Shown one piece after another: positions 12,036-23,280 of a stretch of 64,000 bases of DNA; within the stretch, counting starts at the first letter, position 1; each line of letters begins with the position of its first letter. Both the position numbers and the translations under genes were made by a program. The stretch covers positions 216,978,268 to 217,042,267 of the forward strand of contig NC_061115.1 of NCBI RefSeq assembly GCF_002878395.1, written 5' to 3'. Below the pieces are notes generated by a model. It was not told the DNA's origin and did no database searches. It saw only the letters and a program-made list of their open reading frames with translations. The stretch comes from Capsicum annuum (lineage: Eukaryota > Streptophyta > Magnoliopsida > Solanales > Solanaceae).

Positions 12036-13019
12036 TTCTAGATAAAAATAAAAATTAACCTATTCTAACGTATTAAAAAAAATTTTACTGACTGCTTTAA
12101 TATGGCTATTACTGTTCTTGAGCCGAGGATCCTTTCCAAATAGCCTCTCTATTTTCAACAAATAGAGATAAGATTCCGGTAAACTCTATTATTCTCAAAT
12201 TTTATATGTCAAATTACACTATACCGTTCAAAGTATTGACACTCTTTTTGCGCTATATCGTTTTATAATGTAGATTCTAACTTACAGGATCGCAACCATA
12301 CTTTTCATTAGACCTTTCCTGTATCAACTTGTGGTGAGTCCTCTTTGCATTCAGAGGATTTGGTGATGATTTGTTAGATTTTCAACTTATTAGATAGTTT
12401 CATTTCTAGATGTTAGCTCCAATAAAGATAGCTTGGGGTCATATCGCAACAACTCTTTCAAATCATGAGTTATAGAGGCTTCATTAGATATTAGATAATT
12501 GGATGTTATTTCAAGTTAAACTTATCTTATTTATGGAAATTTAGCCTAAAACTGTATTTCTAGCTTCCAGATAATTTCAAAGTTGAGTTTATGAATAGTT
12601 TGTCAGGTCAAGGGTCTCCTTGGGATCACTTATGGTTCCAAGTGTCATGTTACGTTCAGAGTGTAGGCTCAGAGCGTGACAAATTATATGTTCCCTGACT
12701 CATTATCATCAACATTCCTTTTCTGCTAAATTCACTTATTATTTTCTTTTTTCTTCTTAATGTTTATTGGTTTTTGTTGTTTTATAACTTAGGTATGTTC
12801 GAAAGTTGTTGACTTATGATCAAAAGATTATCAGTTAACGTTGTGGAAATAATTTAAGAAATTCAAGGTAAAACTGTATACAATAGACCTATGTGGTCTG
12901 ATCCTTACGCAGATCCCCCACATATCGAGAGTTTTAGTGCACAGAATTGACGTGTGTTCAAAAGGCAGGATTTTTATTTTTTTTTGAAAAATATGATTAG
13001 AAACTTCAGTATTTTAATT
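12036..13019. mobile_element. Intergenic DNA containing a 5'-truncated SINE 3' end (12866-12986)
   Basis: 12036-12860 shows no gene or clear repeat. 12866-12986 reads GTAAAACTGTATACAATAGA, then CCTATGTGGTCTGATCC, CCCCACATATCGAGAG, AGTGCACAG and a T-rich tail. That matches the 3' half of Solanaceae tRNA-derived SINEs (SolS type), whose consensus contains GCGTACAATAGACC and TTAGTGCACCGG. The 5' promoter half is missing. Plus-strand orientation is inferred from the T-rich tail. Confidence 0.55.
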
Positions 13020-13630
13020 TTAGGAATAACAACATTTTTGGTTCCTCGATTTTAAATAATTTTTGATCCTTTGTCCTTGTGATATATGATTCATTATATT
13101 TAATCGTAAGTTAATTAATATATTTGTTTTTGGTCTTTTTATGGAAGAAATTGGTTCATTTGTACTACAGTTAGAACTCTATTATCATATGGAATAAAAA
13201 TATACGACTAATGTATCACATGGTAATTAAGTAGAGAAACACTTAATAGTTACAATAAATTTAAATTTATGAATACTCCCTCCGTTCCATTTTACTCGTT
13301 TCAATTTGACATTGCACATTGATTAAAAAAAAACAATTAATAACATGACTACTTTATTATAGTATTCCTATTAAATGATATTTACATTTTAATTTGTTGA
13401 AAAAATAATTAATACTAAGAGTAAAAAAGAAAAAAAAATTGTCCTGTCTTGATTAATAAAAAATGACAAGTAAAATGAAAATTCAAATTAGAAAATTTGG
13501 GACGAATAAAATACGATGGAGGGAATAGTTACTAGCAAAGGAATTAAAGTGTACATTCGAATTGATTGAAGGTTGTCACAAGGATTAAATTAGAATTTAT
13601 CAATCACTGAAGACCAAAAGTATTATTAGA
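13020..13630. mobile_element. MITE (family 1, copy b) with a nested Stowaway
   Basis: The left end TAGGAATAACAACATTTTTG and right end (CACAAGGATTAAATTAGAAT...CCAAAAGTATTATTAG) are inverted repeats about 60 bp long, related to the element at 11720. The centre is interrupted by a Stowaway insertion (13276-13525), which explains the larger size. Confidence 0.65.
13276..13525. mobile_element. Stowaway-type MITE, 250 bp
   Basis: Starts CTCCCTCCGTTCCATTTTAC and ends with the inverse (GATGGAGGGAA). Flanked by TA on both sides (13274-13275 and 13526-13527). CTCCCTCCGT termini with a TA target duplication are diagnostic of Stowaway (Tc1/mariner-derived) MITEs. Confidence 0.85.
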
Positions 13631-14116
13631 CCAAAATAAATGTTGATAAAAACTTTGGGAACAACATGTCCAAAATTATATACCCACTGTGGATGTGAGT
13701 GTTTATTACTTCATCTACTTCAGTTTCTGTGATTAAATTTAATTAAACACGGAATTTAAGAAAGAAAAAACTATAAATTTATGGTCTAAAATTTATGATA
13801 AGAGATTTAACAGAAATTACTTTCTAAGGTTCTCGTTTAATGGGACAAAAATGATATACCATAATCTTCTTGTATAGGAACTTTGATAGGTCTACATTCA
13901 AAGGCGAGTCTAGAGAATTTGAATCCTGGAGTTAAGTTGTTAAGGGTGATTTATCGGAAACAATCTGTCTACCTTCTCATGGTAGTGATAAAACTGCACA
14001 TATATTATCCGCTCCTGACCTACTTATGAGTATACTAGGTATGAAAATTACATGTATGAAAAAATTATAAGTAAAATATTGTATTGTGCATACATATAAT
14101 ATCTCATCCATTCTAA
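13631..14116. other. Intergenic DNA downstream of the NLR pseudogene
   Basis: No gene seen. It would hold the 3' UTR/terminator of the minus-strand NLR. No convincing polyadenylation signal was singled out in this AT-rich stretch. Confidence 0.4.
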
Positions 14117-17100
14117 TTAAAAAACACAAGTATCGTCTACCTCAAGCTTGTCTTCTCCCATCATTTCTTCAACATATTCTTTAATCTTATGTGCCGACTC
14201 TTTAAGCTGAGGGCTTCCCCACACTCTGATGGACTTTAATGAAGCAATATCTCCAAAACTCTCTGGGATCTCTATAAGCTCATTACAATGTATTATTTCT
14301 AATATCTCGAGCAAAGGAAAGGATTCATCTGCAGTAACCAGCCATTCAGAAAAAGACACCTCATACACTTGTAGAGATTTGAGATTGTGGAAGGTGACTT
14401 GTTCCATTTTCCATTCTTTTCCACCCTGGATGCTTCCTTTGAATAGTATCAGCATTTGAAGGTTGGGTAGTGATCTCCCAATTCCTGACAGTGCATCTGA
14501 TGTCAGATTGAAGCCATCCAAACACACTTTTTTCAAGTTCGAAGGGAAGTGAAAATCAAACTGATGTACACGTGTACGCTCGAAGCACTCAAATTCAGCA
14601 TAAACTCTTTCGAGTTTGTTAAGGACATCCAATCTTGGAAAATAAACTGATGTACAATCTATGCGGAATCGAAGGATTCGAAGATTGGGAAAACGTTTGA
14701 AAATATCCCCAGAGTCTACCGAACAGGAAAGTTTGAGAAGCATTAATGTAGTCAGATTCTCTAACTTTGTTGGTTTGTCAATATCTGAATCAAAGACAGA
14801 ACAAGTATTTCGGTCTTTACATATCGTAGCTTTGCAAGACTCCAGATAGTAGGGGATAATACCATGTTTGATCCACTGTCATCCACCACCAGAGTTTCTA
14901 GATTGCAGAGGTTTGAAAATGACGGAGGGAGAGCTTTTGCCTGCATCGAAATTCTTAAGCACCTCAAATGAACAAGCATACCTATTTCATTCAGCAAAGT
15001 ATCTGTCAAGATTATACGCCGCAGCTCCAACCTTTTAAGAAGCCTCAGGTGTCTTAGGTGACAGCTGCGGCTGCGGGGAAGAACTTTGGAGGGTCCACAG
15101 TCTATCTTCAAAGAGGGGAGGTGTTTAATATAACGATATCGCTCTTCTGGACTGAACAAGGAAGAAGTATCACTCGAATGAAGGCATTCATCATAAATAA
15201 TGGTCCTTCTACGCAGCGTCAGATGTGAAGAAGAGGAGGATGACAGAAAAATTGAACTCGTCAAGTCAAACAACTTTTCCATTCTAGCTTTTATCGAACA
15301 AAAATCATGCACAAGATTATGAATTTGGAAACTCGGGTGCCTACCACCTCTCACTATCACCAAGCTACTAGAAATTAACTCATCCACATAAACCTCCGTT
15401 ACATCTTCCACACTCTTCATATCAGTTGGTTCCACAAGTCCTTCATCACTCCATAAATCTTTCAACCAAGAGATCCTAATATTTTTGTCCTTTGGATAAC
15501 TTGCAAGGTACAGAAAACACGGCTTTAGGTGATCTGACAAATGGTCATAACTTAATTGTATAACCTTCATCACTTCCTCTTCATCCTTAAAAATAAAGGA
15601 ACTCAAATTATTGAGAACTTCAAGCCACAAAGCCTGTTTCTTTTCCTTCCTTGAAATGACTCCGCCGATCAAATCAAGTACCAAAGGAAGCCCATTACAC
15701 TTTTCGGCTATTTTTGCTCCAACATCCTTTAGTTCATCAGGGAAATGTTCTTCTCCGAATACCCTTTTCTCTAACAACTCCCAACTTTCTTCTGGTCTTA
15801 GCAATCGAAGATCAAGAGGATCACTGTGGCATTTTCCATGCAAAGCCACTTCCTTTTTTCGACTTGTTAAAATAACTCTGCTTCCATTTTGAAATTCAGA
15901 TGGGATGGTAAATAATGGTCTTGTTAACTCATCCCATGTTGCAGTATCCCACAAGTCATCCAAGACAATAAGGTACCTCTTTCCAAACAGATGTTTCCGT
16001 AGCTTGTCAGCAATGTCATCGTCTATCCCTTCTTCATTGAAACTTCCTTTCAAGCCATTAACTTGATTGAAAATTTTCTGCAACAATTTTTTCTGATTAC
16101 GTTCCTGGTCGACTGTGCACCAAGCACGAACATCGAAATGACCAACAACAGACTTTTCATTATATACTCTATAAGCCAAAGTAGTTTTTCCAAGCCCTGG
16201 CATGCCGACTATGGAAATGACATCTATCTCAGCTGGGCCGCTGGTGAGATTCCTAATTATCCTCTTCGTCTCCTCCTTAAAACCTACAATTATTTTACCA
16301 GCTATTGATGACTTGTTTATAACTGGCTTGTTGGGAGAGTTTGCAAAAATGATACTCGTGTTCTTGGAGATCTTCTCTTGTACCTCTTTTTTGACAAGCT
16401 TGATCTTTTCTACGATATCAGGAAGTAAGAAGATAAGCTGCAAGAGACCATGATCTCTGGCAAGAATTGAGTTAATGGCATGTTCTGCCTCATATGCCAC
16501 ATCTAGAACACGAGTCCAAAGATCTCTATGCAATTCTTGCTCCACATTTCCGAAAAACGATCTTATGTGTTCTAAGTCTTCTTTCACCCAACCGATTTCT
16601 TCTTTTATCAAAACAACTGAATAAGCATTGGAATCGAGCAAGTCATTTAAGTTTCTGAGTAGAAGAGTCATGAAGAGCGGTCCATCACTCATGGGGAAGC
16701 AAAGTTGAGATGAGTCTGTAGGGGGTTTCAAGAAAACTTTCTTGAGATCTTCCTTCAGGATTTCAATATTTTCAGCAAGTCATTTAGACTTGCCCCGCTT
16801 GTTTCCTTCATATTCTCTTCATTCCTCAAGTTCTCTTCCAAGTTGCGAACAAGAACGGATACCTCCTTGGTAAGTGCTCCAACACATTCCAAGAGAACAA
16901 ACAATTTGTCATGAAGAATAACGTCCTTGGACACATCAGTAAGAATAATCAATAGGAACTCAATCATGACATGAATATTTCGAGCTGGGGTGCTAGAGTA
17001 ATAGCAATAACCATGTGCTGTTGTAGATGAATCAGATATTCTCTAAGAATATCTGGAGAGGCTTCTAGGAACTGCTTAATGAAGCGTCCAACTTCAGCTG

Positions 17101-17836
17101 ACTTTGAAGCTTTCAAATTTGTAGAACATATGTGCATAACCTCCAGTGAGACCGGAATTATCTTCAAAAGTAAATGAACTAGCATGGAATATACTTCATC
17201 TTCATCTTCTTCATCCTTTTTATCAAGTTGATAAGACAAAAGTACAAAACAGAAGTGTCCTACTCTCTCAGCCATAAGTTGAAACTGAGGTAAGACACTT
17301 TCAATTGTCTTGCGCTCAATGCAACCATTTACTATCAGACCATGAAAATCTCTTAAATTGCCAAAAACATTCTGAAGAAGCTCATATTGGGTCCTTGATG
17401 GCAAAAACAACTCCGCACGAACCTTGGGTAGATAATGGAGATTCACAAGAAGTGCGTCCAAGAGTTCAACCAACTGATCCTCAGTCATGGTGACACTTGA
17501 TACAGAATGATGATCTGAGATTTTAGAACTTCTGATATTTTCAAGAAGGTGAGGAACAACATGATCCTTTAATTTAACCAACAGCATGTCATCTCCACTC
17601 TGATGAAAAAGTGACTGAACCAGATCATGAACCTCATATGATATGCAAGGCATTTCGGCATTAGAACCATCTGAAATGTAATAACAAAGCTGTAAACATG
17701 CAGACACAAATGTCAGCTCCCATTTCAGCTTTTCCATTTGATCCGCGTCAAGAACAGTTTGATCCTCTTCAATCTTTAACCTCTTTATGAAATCAAGAAG
17801 ATTGACAATGTCCTCATGAAGCACAGCAGATGATAC
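14117..17836 (-). pseudogene. R1-like CC-NB-ARC-LRR disease-resistance pseudogene
   Basis: Intracellular NLR immune receptors bind ATP/ADP through the NB-ARC switch and trigger defence when they sense pathogen effectors. The pieces run in order on the minus strand. 17836-16965 is a Solanaceae-specific N-terminal domain as in the potato R1 late-blight protein family. 16967-16755 continues the coiled-coil region. 16731-14761 holds the P-loop GMPGLGKTT, kinase 2 LIVLDDLW, the RNBS-B-like VILTSRKKEV, GLPL, and a QIHNLVHDF motif in the MHD position. 14743-14117 holds leucine-rich repeats to a natural stop. Three frame breaks separate them: at 16965-16974 (TCATG duplicated), near 16773 (about one base lost), and near 14813. 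The first piece has no ATG and follows a splice-acceptor-like TTTTAGCAG, so an upstream exon is expected but was not found. With three frameshifts it is a pseudogene, barring assembly error. Confidence 0.9.
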
Positions 17837-18224
17837 CTGCTAAAAGACCAAATGTGAATCAAAATTTTCAGTGCCACATATTCGACATGACAAATTCTAC
17901 TCTAATTTAACAGGCAGCTAATTCTAATGTAGAGGGCCTTCTTCAAAATAGCCTACTTACAATTTATATAAAAATTGGAGCGTTTGATTTCTCAGAAGGT
18001 CACTCAACTAATGAAAATTGTTCAAGAAAGTCACTTTTCTTTGTTTAGTAACAGAAAAAATTACTCTACTTTTTACCATTTCACCTACAAAGTCACACTA
18101 CACATCCAGGTGGTATCTGGTGGTTTTTGATGATGTGGCATTTGTTGAACCAGCTGTTTGAAAAATAAATATCTATCCATTAAAACCATTTTGGAGGTGA
18201 ATGTGTCTACTGCAGGTACATTTG
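17837..18224. other. Region upstream of the NLR, non-coding
   Basis: Probable intron start and repeat-like DNA. A phrase GAAGGTCACTCAACTAATGA with a later AAGAAAGTCAC looks like a Solanaceae interspersed repeat. The missing first NLR exon was looked for on the minus strand and not recognised. Confidence 0.4.
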
Positions 18225-18392
18225 AGAAACCTCAAGAAGGACATTAACAACTGGAATACTAAAGCCTATGAGAAGCTGGATGTAAGGAGAAGCAGCTGCG
18301 GAAAACATCCCAGCCTGAGAAGCAGAAGGATGTTAACTTGAAAGTAGAGCTTATGGAGTTGGCCAACGCCGACAGAAGGAGATAGGAATAAT
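18225..18392 (+). pseudogene. LINE ORF2 fragment (possible)
   Basis: Plus-strand translation gives VHLRNLKKDINNWNTKAYEK then, after a frame change, LKVELMELANADRRR. This resembles the stretch between the endonuclease and reverse transcriptase of plant LINE-1 ORF2 (pattern LK..I..WN...YGKLD...ELMEL). It is under 60 codons long, broken, and lies outside any larger LINE, so the call is tentative. Confidence 0.4.
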
Positions 18393-19079
18393 AACATTGA
18401 CAAACTTATAAAGCAAGAACGTCAATAAAGAATTTCTACTTAATCTGTCCATCCACATATGTACTAGTTAGTTACTAGAACAGATGCATTCGTACTAGTT
18501 AGAGCCCCACACTGGTTGGAGAATTGTCTGGTGGCCTTCTTATATGGAATTGATTAATCCTCCCCTCTTAAACTAGCTTTTGGGGTTAAGTTAGACCGAA
18601 GTGTCAAATATTTGCATAACCCCCCCCCCCGTCCCTCATGGAGGTAGACAGGTTGTTGTTTCTGAAAGACCCTCGGCTCAAGTAGAATAGTTAAAAACAG
18701 CAAAAAAGTTATTGGGCTCCAGGAACCTACATTTGAAGTACTGTTCTTCATGTTGGATGTTGATTGTGCTACTAATTTGTTTACGCATTTATTTAAAGCC
18801 TAATAATTTACGCAACAAAAAATTCAATCTTATTTTAAAATAAGAGAGGTTGAAGAATATATATTATCATACCTTTAAAATTCAGCAAAACCGGCCTAGC
18901 TGTGTGAGATAGTAAAAGATGGGACTGAGAGAGAAGTTGAAGTAAATGGCTAATAAGGAACTTAAACAACAGAAAAAAGAATCAGAAAACACATTCACAA
19001 TATGCTATCATACTAAATAAAGTTGTGGTGGAAAAAAGGAATCATAATAAAGCTGTGGAGGCGATGAGATGAGCCGGCT
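18393..19079. other. Intergenic DNA
   Basis: No gene. A C10 run lies near 18606-18616. The stretch around 18558-18600 (CCTCCCCTCTTAAACTAGCT and following) looks like a retroelement-derived fragment often seen in Solanaceae, but I cannot assign it. Confidence 0.35.
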
Positions 19080-19479
19080 CGTTTGGTAGATTGTATAAGA
19101 ATAATGCAAAATATGGTGTATTAATAATGCTTGTATTAGCCATGCTTGCGGTAATTATGCTTGTATTTTTTTTTATGTAGTGTTTGGTTTGATTTATTAA
19201 AAATAACATGAATTAAATAATTTCTAAAAAAAATTATAAAAATATCCTCCATATATATGTTGGAAAGTATACGAAAAATTTTTTGAGGAATAATAGTGTC
19301 ATGTTAATGCATGTATTAGATCTATTATATTGCTAATAGGATAAATTTTGATCTATTAATAGTACACACCTCAAAAGATAATAGAGTTATACATAGGGTG
19401 AAAAAGTAAACTAAATAAGGTATTAATAGTACACATTAACTAATGTATGCATTAGCTTTCCAATACACTCTACCAACTA
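19080..19479. mobile_element. MITE with TTTGGTAG termini, ~400 bp
   Basis: Left end TCGTTTGGTAGATTGTATAA...AATAATGC, right end GCATTAGCTTTCCAATACAC then TCTACCAACTAG. The ends are inverted repeats over about 30 bp. The interior is AT-rich with repeated phrases (GCTTGTATT) and non-coding. The superfamily is uncertain (hAT or PIF/Harbinger). Confidence 0.7.
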
Positions 19480-19639
19480 GCTCTAAGGTGGATGGATTCC
19501 TTTGGTTTGCTTTTTTGATTGTTAAATTGACTCAAGTGTACCTCCCTGTTTCCTTTTCTTTTCATTTCCCATTTTTTGTGAGGCTCAACTAATTCGGATT
19601 CACGTCCAATAAAGGAGAAACATTCCCTACCTATGTTTT

Positions 19640-19757
19640 TCCCATTGAAAAAATTTGGTTATCAAGCCTCTTCAAATTTCCAATTAGCAAAATGGCCTAC
19701 TGAGAAAATTTGGCTATTAAGCCTCTTCAAGTTTCCAATTAGCAAAATGACCTACTT
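19640..19757. repeat. Two tandem copies of a ~55-bp unit
   Basis: GAAAAAATTTGGTTATCAAG followed by CCTCTTCAAATTTCCAATTA and GCAAAATGGCCTACT, repeated once with few changes. Non-coding. Confidence 0.8.
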
Positions 19758-19771
19758 CTATTTTCTCATCT

Positions 19772-19928
19772 GTCGGATTGATAATCGATCTGTTCATATG
19801 TAGGTCGGATCGATAATCGATCTATCGGATTGATAATCAATCTATCCATATATAGGTCGGATCGATAATCGATTTGTCAGATTAATAATCGATATGTCTA
19901 TATATCTGTCGGATAGATAATAGATTTG
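19772..19928. repeat. Short tandem array rich in ATCGATAATCGAT
   Basis: Six or so degenerate units of GTCGGATCGATAATCGATCT, some separated by CATATGTAG or CATATATAG. Most units hold ATCGATAATCGAT, itself a near-perfect palindrome. The array is AT-rich but CG-containing. No coding role seen. Confidence 0.8.
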
Positions 19929-20822
19929 TCTCAAAAATGGGTCATTTTCCTAAAAAAAAACTTGTAGTCTATTTAATTAAAAAAGATTTGAAAAGGTCAT
20001 TTAACAAAAGATCCATTTCTCATTTTCAAGACTGAAACCTTAGACCTTGCCTTTAAGATGAACAAATAGACACACACGTCCTACATGACAAATCTTACAC
20101 ACTTTATCATGTAGGACGCATGCACCTCACGTGATTGCATAGACTAGATTTCACAAATTATGTCTATTGACTAAAAGGAAGAAACATAAGCCACACGTAA
20201 AAGTTATTTACCCTTTCCAGCTCAGACCAAAGAGGAACCTCATCTAATCAAAGACTCAAAGTATCAAACACACACCTTGTAGCTTTCCAATTCCAATAGA
20301 CCATTTGTTAGAACTTACAACCTTTTTTTTGAAATCCAATACAATTGTAGAGATGTTAAAGATAAGCCCACTGATAGTGATAAGGCTTGATTAGTGGGAT
20401 TCCTATTTGGTCATATGGAGTCGTTGGATATGTGGGATAACAATTTCGGAATAAAATTTGAGATTAAATTTATGATATGTATAAATTTGAGATTAAATTT
20501 ATGACATGTATGGTCTGAGGTATTAACTTATCCCAGTATTTGTACTAAAATGGCGGGATTACTATATCATATAAAAAGTGGGATAAAATAATATTATGAG
20601 ATATCCTTACTTATACTGTCCCACGGACAAAACGACCCTTGAAGGTTCTGATGGTGTTGGGATATGGGTCTTTGTCCCTTTCTATGTGAATAAATGAAGT
20701 TCAATTTAGACCAACCCACTTTTGCCGATAGGCCCATTACTATGGGGCATATATATATATATATATATATATATGACATGTATGGTCTGAAATAAGACCT
20801 AAAAAGATCTCTCTCTTCGCTC
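19929..20822. other. Intergenic DNA with (AT)n microsatellite
   Basis: No gene. A perfect (AT)n run lies at about 20748-20774. The words GACATGTATGGTCTGA occur at both about 20506 and 20774, so part of this stretch is a direct repeat. 20460-20500 contains a duplicated AATTTGAGATTAAATTTATG. Confidence 0.5.
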
Positions 20823-21489
20823 ACAAAGTTGTATTTTATTTCCTTATTGGATTTGAGTTTTTGTATGGTGGTCTTAAACGTTGCCTATTGTTTGTCATTG
20901 TTATTAGTAGGTATTGGTGTGTTTACTTCAAACTCCTTGTTCTCATCTAGAGTTAGGTGATATTAAAGTTAGAATTAGTTTTTACTCAGTTAGAGTTAGT
21001 TGGGTAGTGGTGCAGTAAAGTTACTGCAAATTTCTCATTGTAATAAAGGTATTACTAGGAGAAGAAGGATTAGGCGGTTAATCCTTAATGTAATGGATTT
21101 GTATTCAAGTTGCTTGAATATTATTGGAGCTTAGAAATCTGTATGCAGGTCGTGGTTTTTCTCCCTTGAACAAGGAGTTTCCACATAAAATTATTGTATC
21201 CTTTACTCTCGCTTTCACGTACTTTACTATTCAATTATTGTTGTTTAAGTCCGTTTGGGACCAGATCCCAAAGTTGGGGTATAACTCGCGTGAACACCTT
21301 AATTGATATCAGAGCGGGGTCTTTCTAAATAAGGTTAACACCTTGAAAGGATCTTGAACATGGCTGCTCCTCCAAATCTTGAAGAAGGGGTCAGTCTACC
21401 ACTAGACCACCTAGATTCAATAGAGAGTATTATAGGTGGTGGAAAACTAGGATGCATAACTTTATCATGCCTGAAAATATCTCTCTTTA
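20823..21489 (+). mobile_element. Copia fragment 1: LTR end, PBS and gag start
   Basis: 20823-21298 matches 22740-23214 and ends in CGTGAACA. It is followed by a degenerate tRNA-iMet primer-binding site (TTGATATCAGAGC, 21303-21315) and a gag start MAAPPNLEEG (21360). The Copia gag block PPRFN...WWKTRMH is present but in another frame than the start codon. Homology to the second copy stops near 21474. The LTR's first part is missing. Both copies share the frame break, which argues that one derived from the other by DNA duplication. Confidence 0.75.
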
Positions 21490-22130
21490 TATATAGAGAG
21501 AGAGAGAACCTTTTAGGTCTTATTTCACATCCACAAAAGAGTTCTTAGCAGCCACAAAAGAGATTAGGTCAGATTTTTGCACTAAAATTTCAGCCACAAC
21601 AGTCAACTTCAAATTGCGATTTTTGCTTCGTTTCTTGTCCAATTGAGCTAATTTTTGGACAACTTATTTTTCTCATCTCAATATTTGATTAGAAACTAAC
21701 GGGGTTGAATTTGGTAGCCTGTAGCTCCTGTTTTTTATTCCCGAACAGCAGCTACATTTTTGGTGTTTGTGCTCCTTTTTATTCTCTAGTTTTGGTGTTA
21801 TTTTATTGTGTTGATGCTCATTGTTTGACACTTATTTTGTGGCCATTTTGGAGAATAATATTGTAATTCTTGATGGTTATAGTGGAGGTTTTGGTCCGTG
21901 AACTTTTACTCTTCACATCGAAGGGTTTTCCACGTAAATTTGGTATCTCTTGTTATTGATTTTATTCTCGTCTTGTCATATTTATTTGGTTGATTTATTT
22001 TCTGCCATATACTATTGTGCTTGGGTTTGTTAGTATCCTCTTGGTTCAAATTGTTAGGGAGAGTTAGATTTGGGTATTCTTCCGCTGCTACCCTATCGTG
22101 CACTTTGTTAGTGCCTCTACCTTTCCCAAC
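21490..22130. other. Intergenic DNA beyond the Copia fragment
   Basis: No gene. AGAGAGAGAGAACCTTTTAG near 21498 with GTCTTATTT is roughly the inverse of AATAAGACCTAAAAAGATCT at about 20799. The first Copia fragment is therefore bracketed by a short inverted repeat. Confidence 0.45.
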
Positions 22131-22426
22131 AGATGGAACAGTTTGAGGTGAAGGTTTATGTGGATAAGTTGATTAGCAGTAGTTTGGTAGTAGTTTCCAA
22201 TGAGAGAGGTGCATACTCGCATTGCCAAATTCATGATCTTTGTTTGATAAGCCCAAGTACTCTGTCATCATCTTCATCATATCTGATGCCATGTGGAATG
22301 ACTGTTTATTATGATCAACATTTCCCTCATCCGGATGTAAACTTTTTCTTACTCAATCCAAAAAAGGAAAATCCTTATGTCAAATGCCTCCGGTCTTTGA
22401 CGGTATACATGGTGTTGAGTCTTTAG
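22131..22426 (+). pseudogene. NLR fragment (winged-helix/linker region), R1-like
   Basis: The plus-strand frame contains VYVDKLISSSLVVVSNERG and CQIHDLC, then YVKCLRSL. These align with VYVDELISSSLVIV, QIHNLVHDF and YIKHLPSL of the pseudogene at 14117-17836. It has lost several residues after QIHDL. The fragment is open for 97 codons but lacks the NB-ARC and LRR parts and sits between Copia pieces, so it is a broken, displaced piece from a different R1-family member (its sequence differs from the local NLR). Confidence 0.8.
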
Positions 22427-22448
22427 TTTTGATGTTTGATAAATTATA

Positions 22449-23214
22449 TGTTGGGACCTAGGTCAATGTGCGATGACAAAGTTGTAACTACTTAGGGACC
22501 TGGTTGGGCCTACACGTCACTGTCACAGTCAACTATATAGCTGGACGAAAGTACAAAGATTGGTGGAAAGCTGCTGCAACCTTTTGTCTCAGCCAATGGG
22601 ATTCATCCTAGGTTTTCTTGTGTTATATATATTGATCATCTTCCACAACAAGAAAACTAAGGTTTTCATATACTCATAACAGCATATTTGTCTTGAAGCT
22701 GTTGAATCAACCACTTATTCGCAACAAGGAACTAATAGCTCACAAAGTTGTATTTTATTTCCTTATTGTATTTGAGTTTTTATACTGTAGTCTTAAACGT
22801 TGCCTATTATTTGTCATTGTTATTAGTAGGTGTTGGTGTGTTTACTTTAAACTCTTTTTTTCTCATCTAGAGTTAGGTGATATTAAAGCTAGAGTTAGCT
22901 TTTAGTTAGTTAGAGTTAGCTGGGTAGTGGTGCAATAGAGTTACTGCAAATTTCTCTTTGTAATAAAGGTATTACTAGGAGAAGAAGGATTAGGAGGTTA
23001 ATCCTTAATGTAATGGATTTGTATTCAAGTTCCTTGAATAGTATTGGTGCTTAGAAATCTGAAGGCAATTCATGGTTTTTCTCCTTTGAGCAAGGAGTTT
23101 CCACATAAAATTATTATGTGCTTTACTCTCTCTTTTACGTACTTTAGTATTCAATTTCTTATTGTTTAAGTCTGTTTGGGACCAGGTCCCAAAGTTGGAG
23201 AATAACTCGTGTGA
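22449..23214 (+). repeat. Copia LTR, copy 2 (~766 bp)
   Basis: Starts TGTTGGGACCTAGGTC and ends before a degenerate primer-binding site (TTGATATTAGAGT, 23224-23236). Its 3' two-thirds repeats 20823-21298. The 5' boundary is inferred from the TG start; no second LTR for this copy was found in the window. Confidence 0.6.
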
Positions 23215-23280
23215 ACTCTTTAATTGATATTAGAGTGGGGTCTTCCTGAATAAGGTTAACACCTTGAAAGGATCTTAAAC

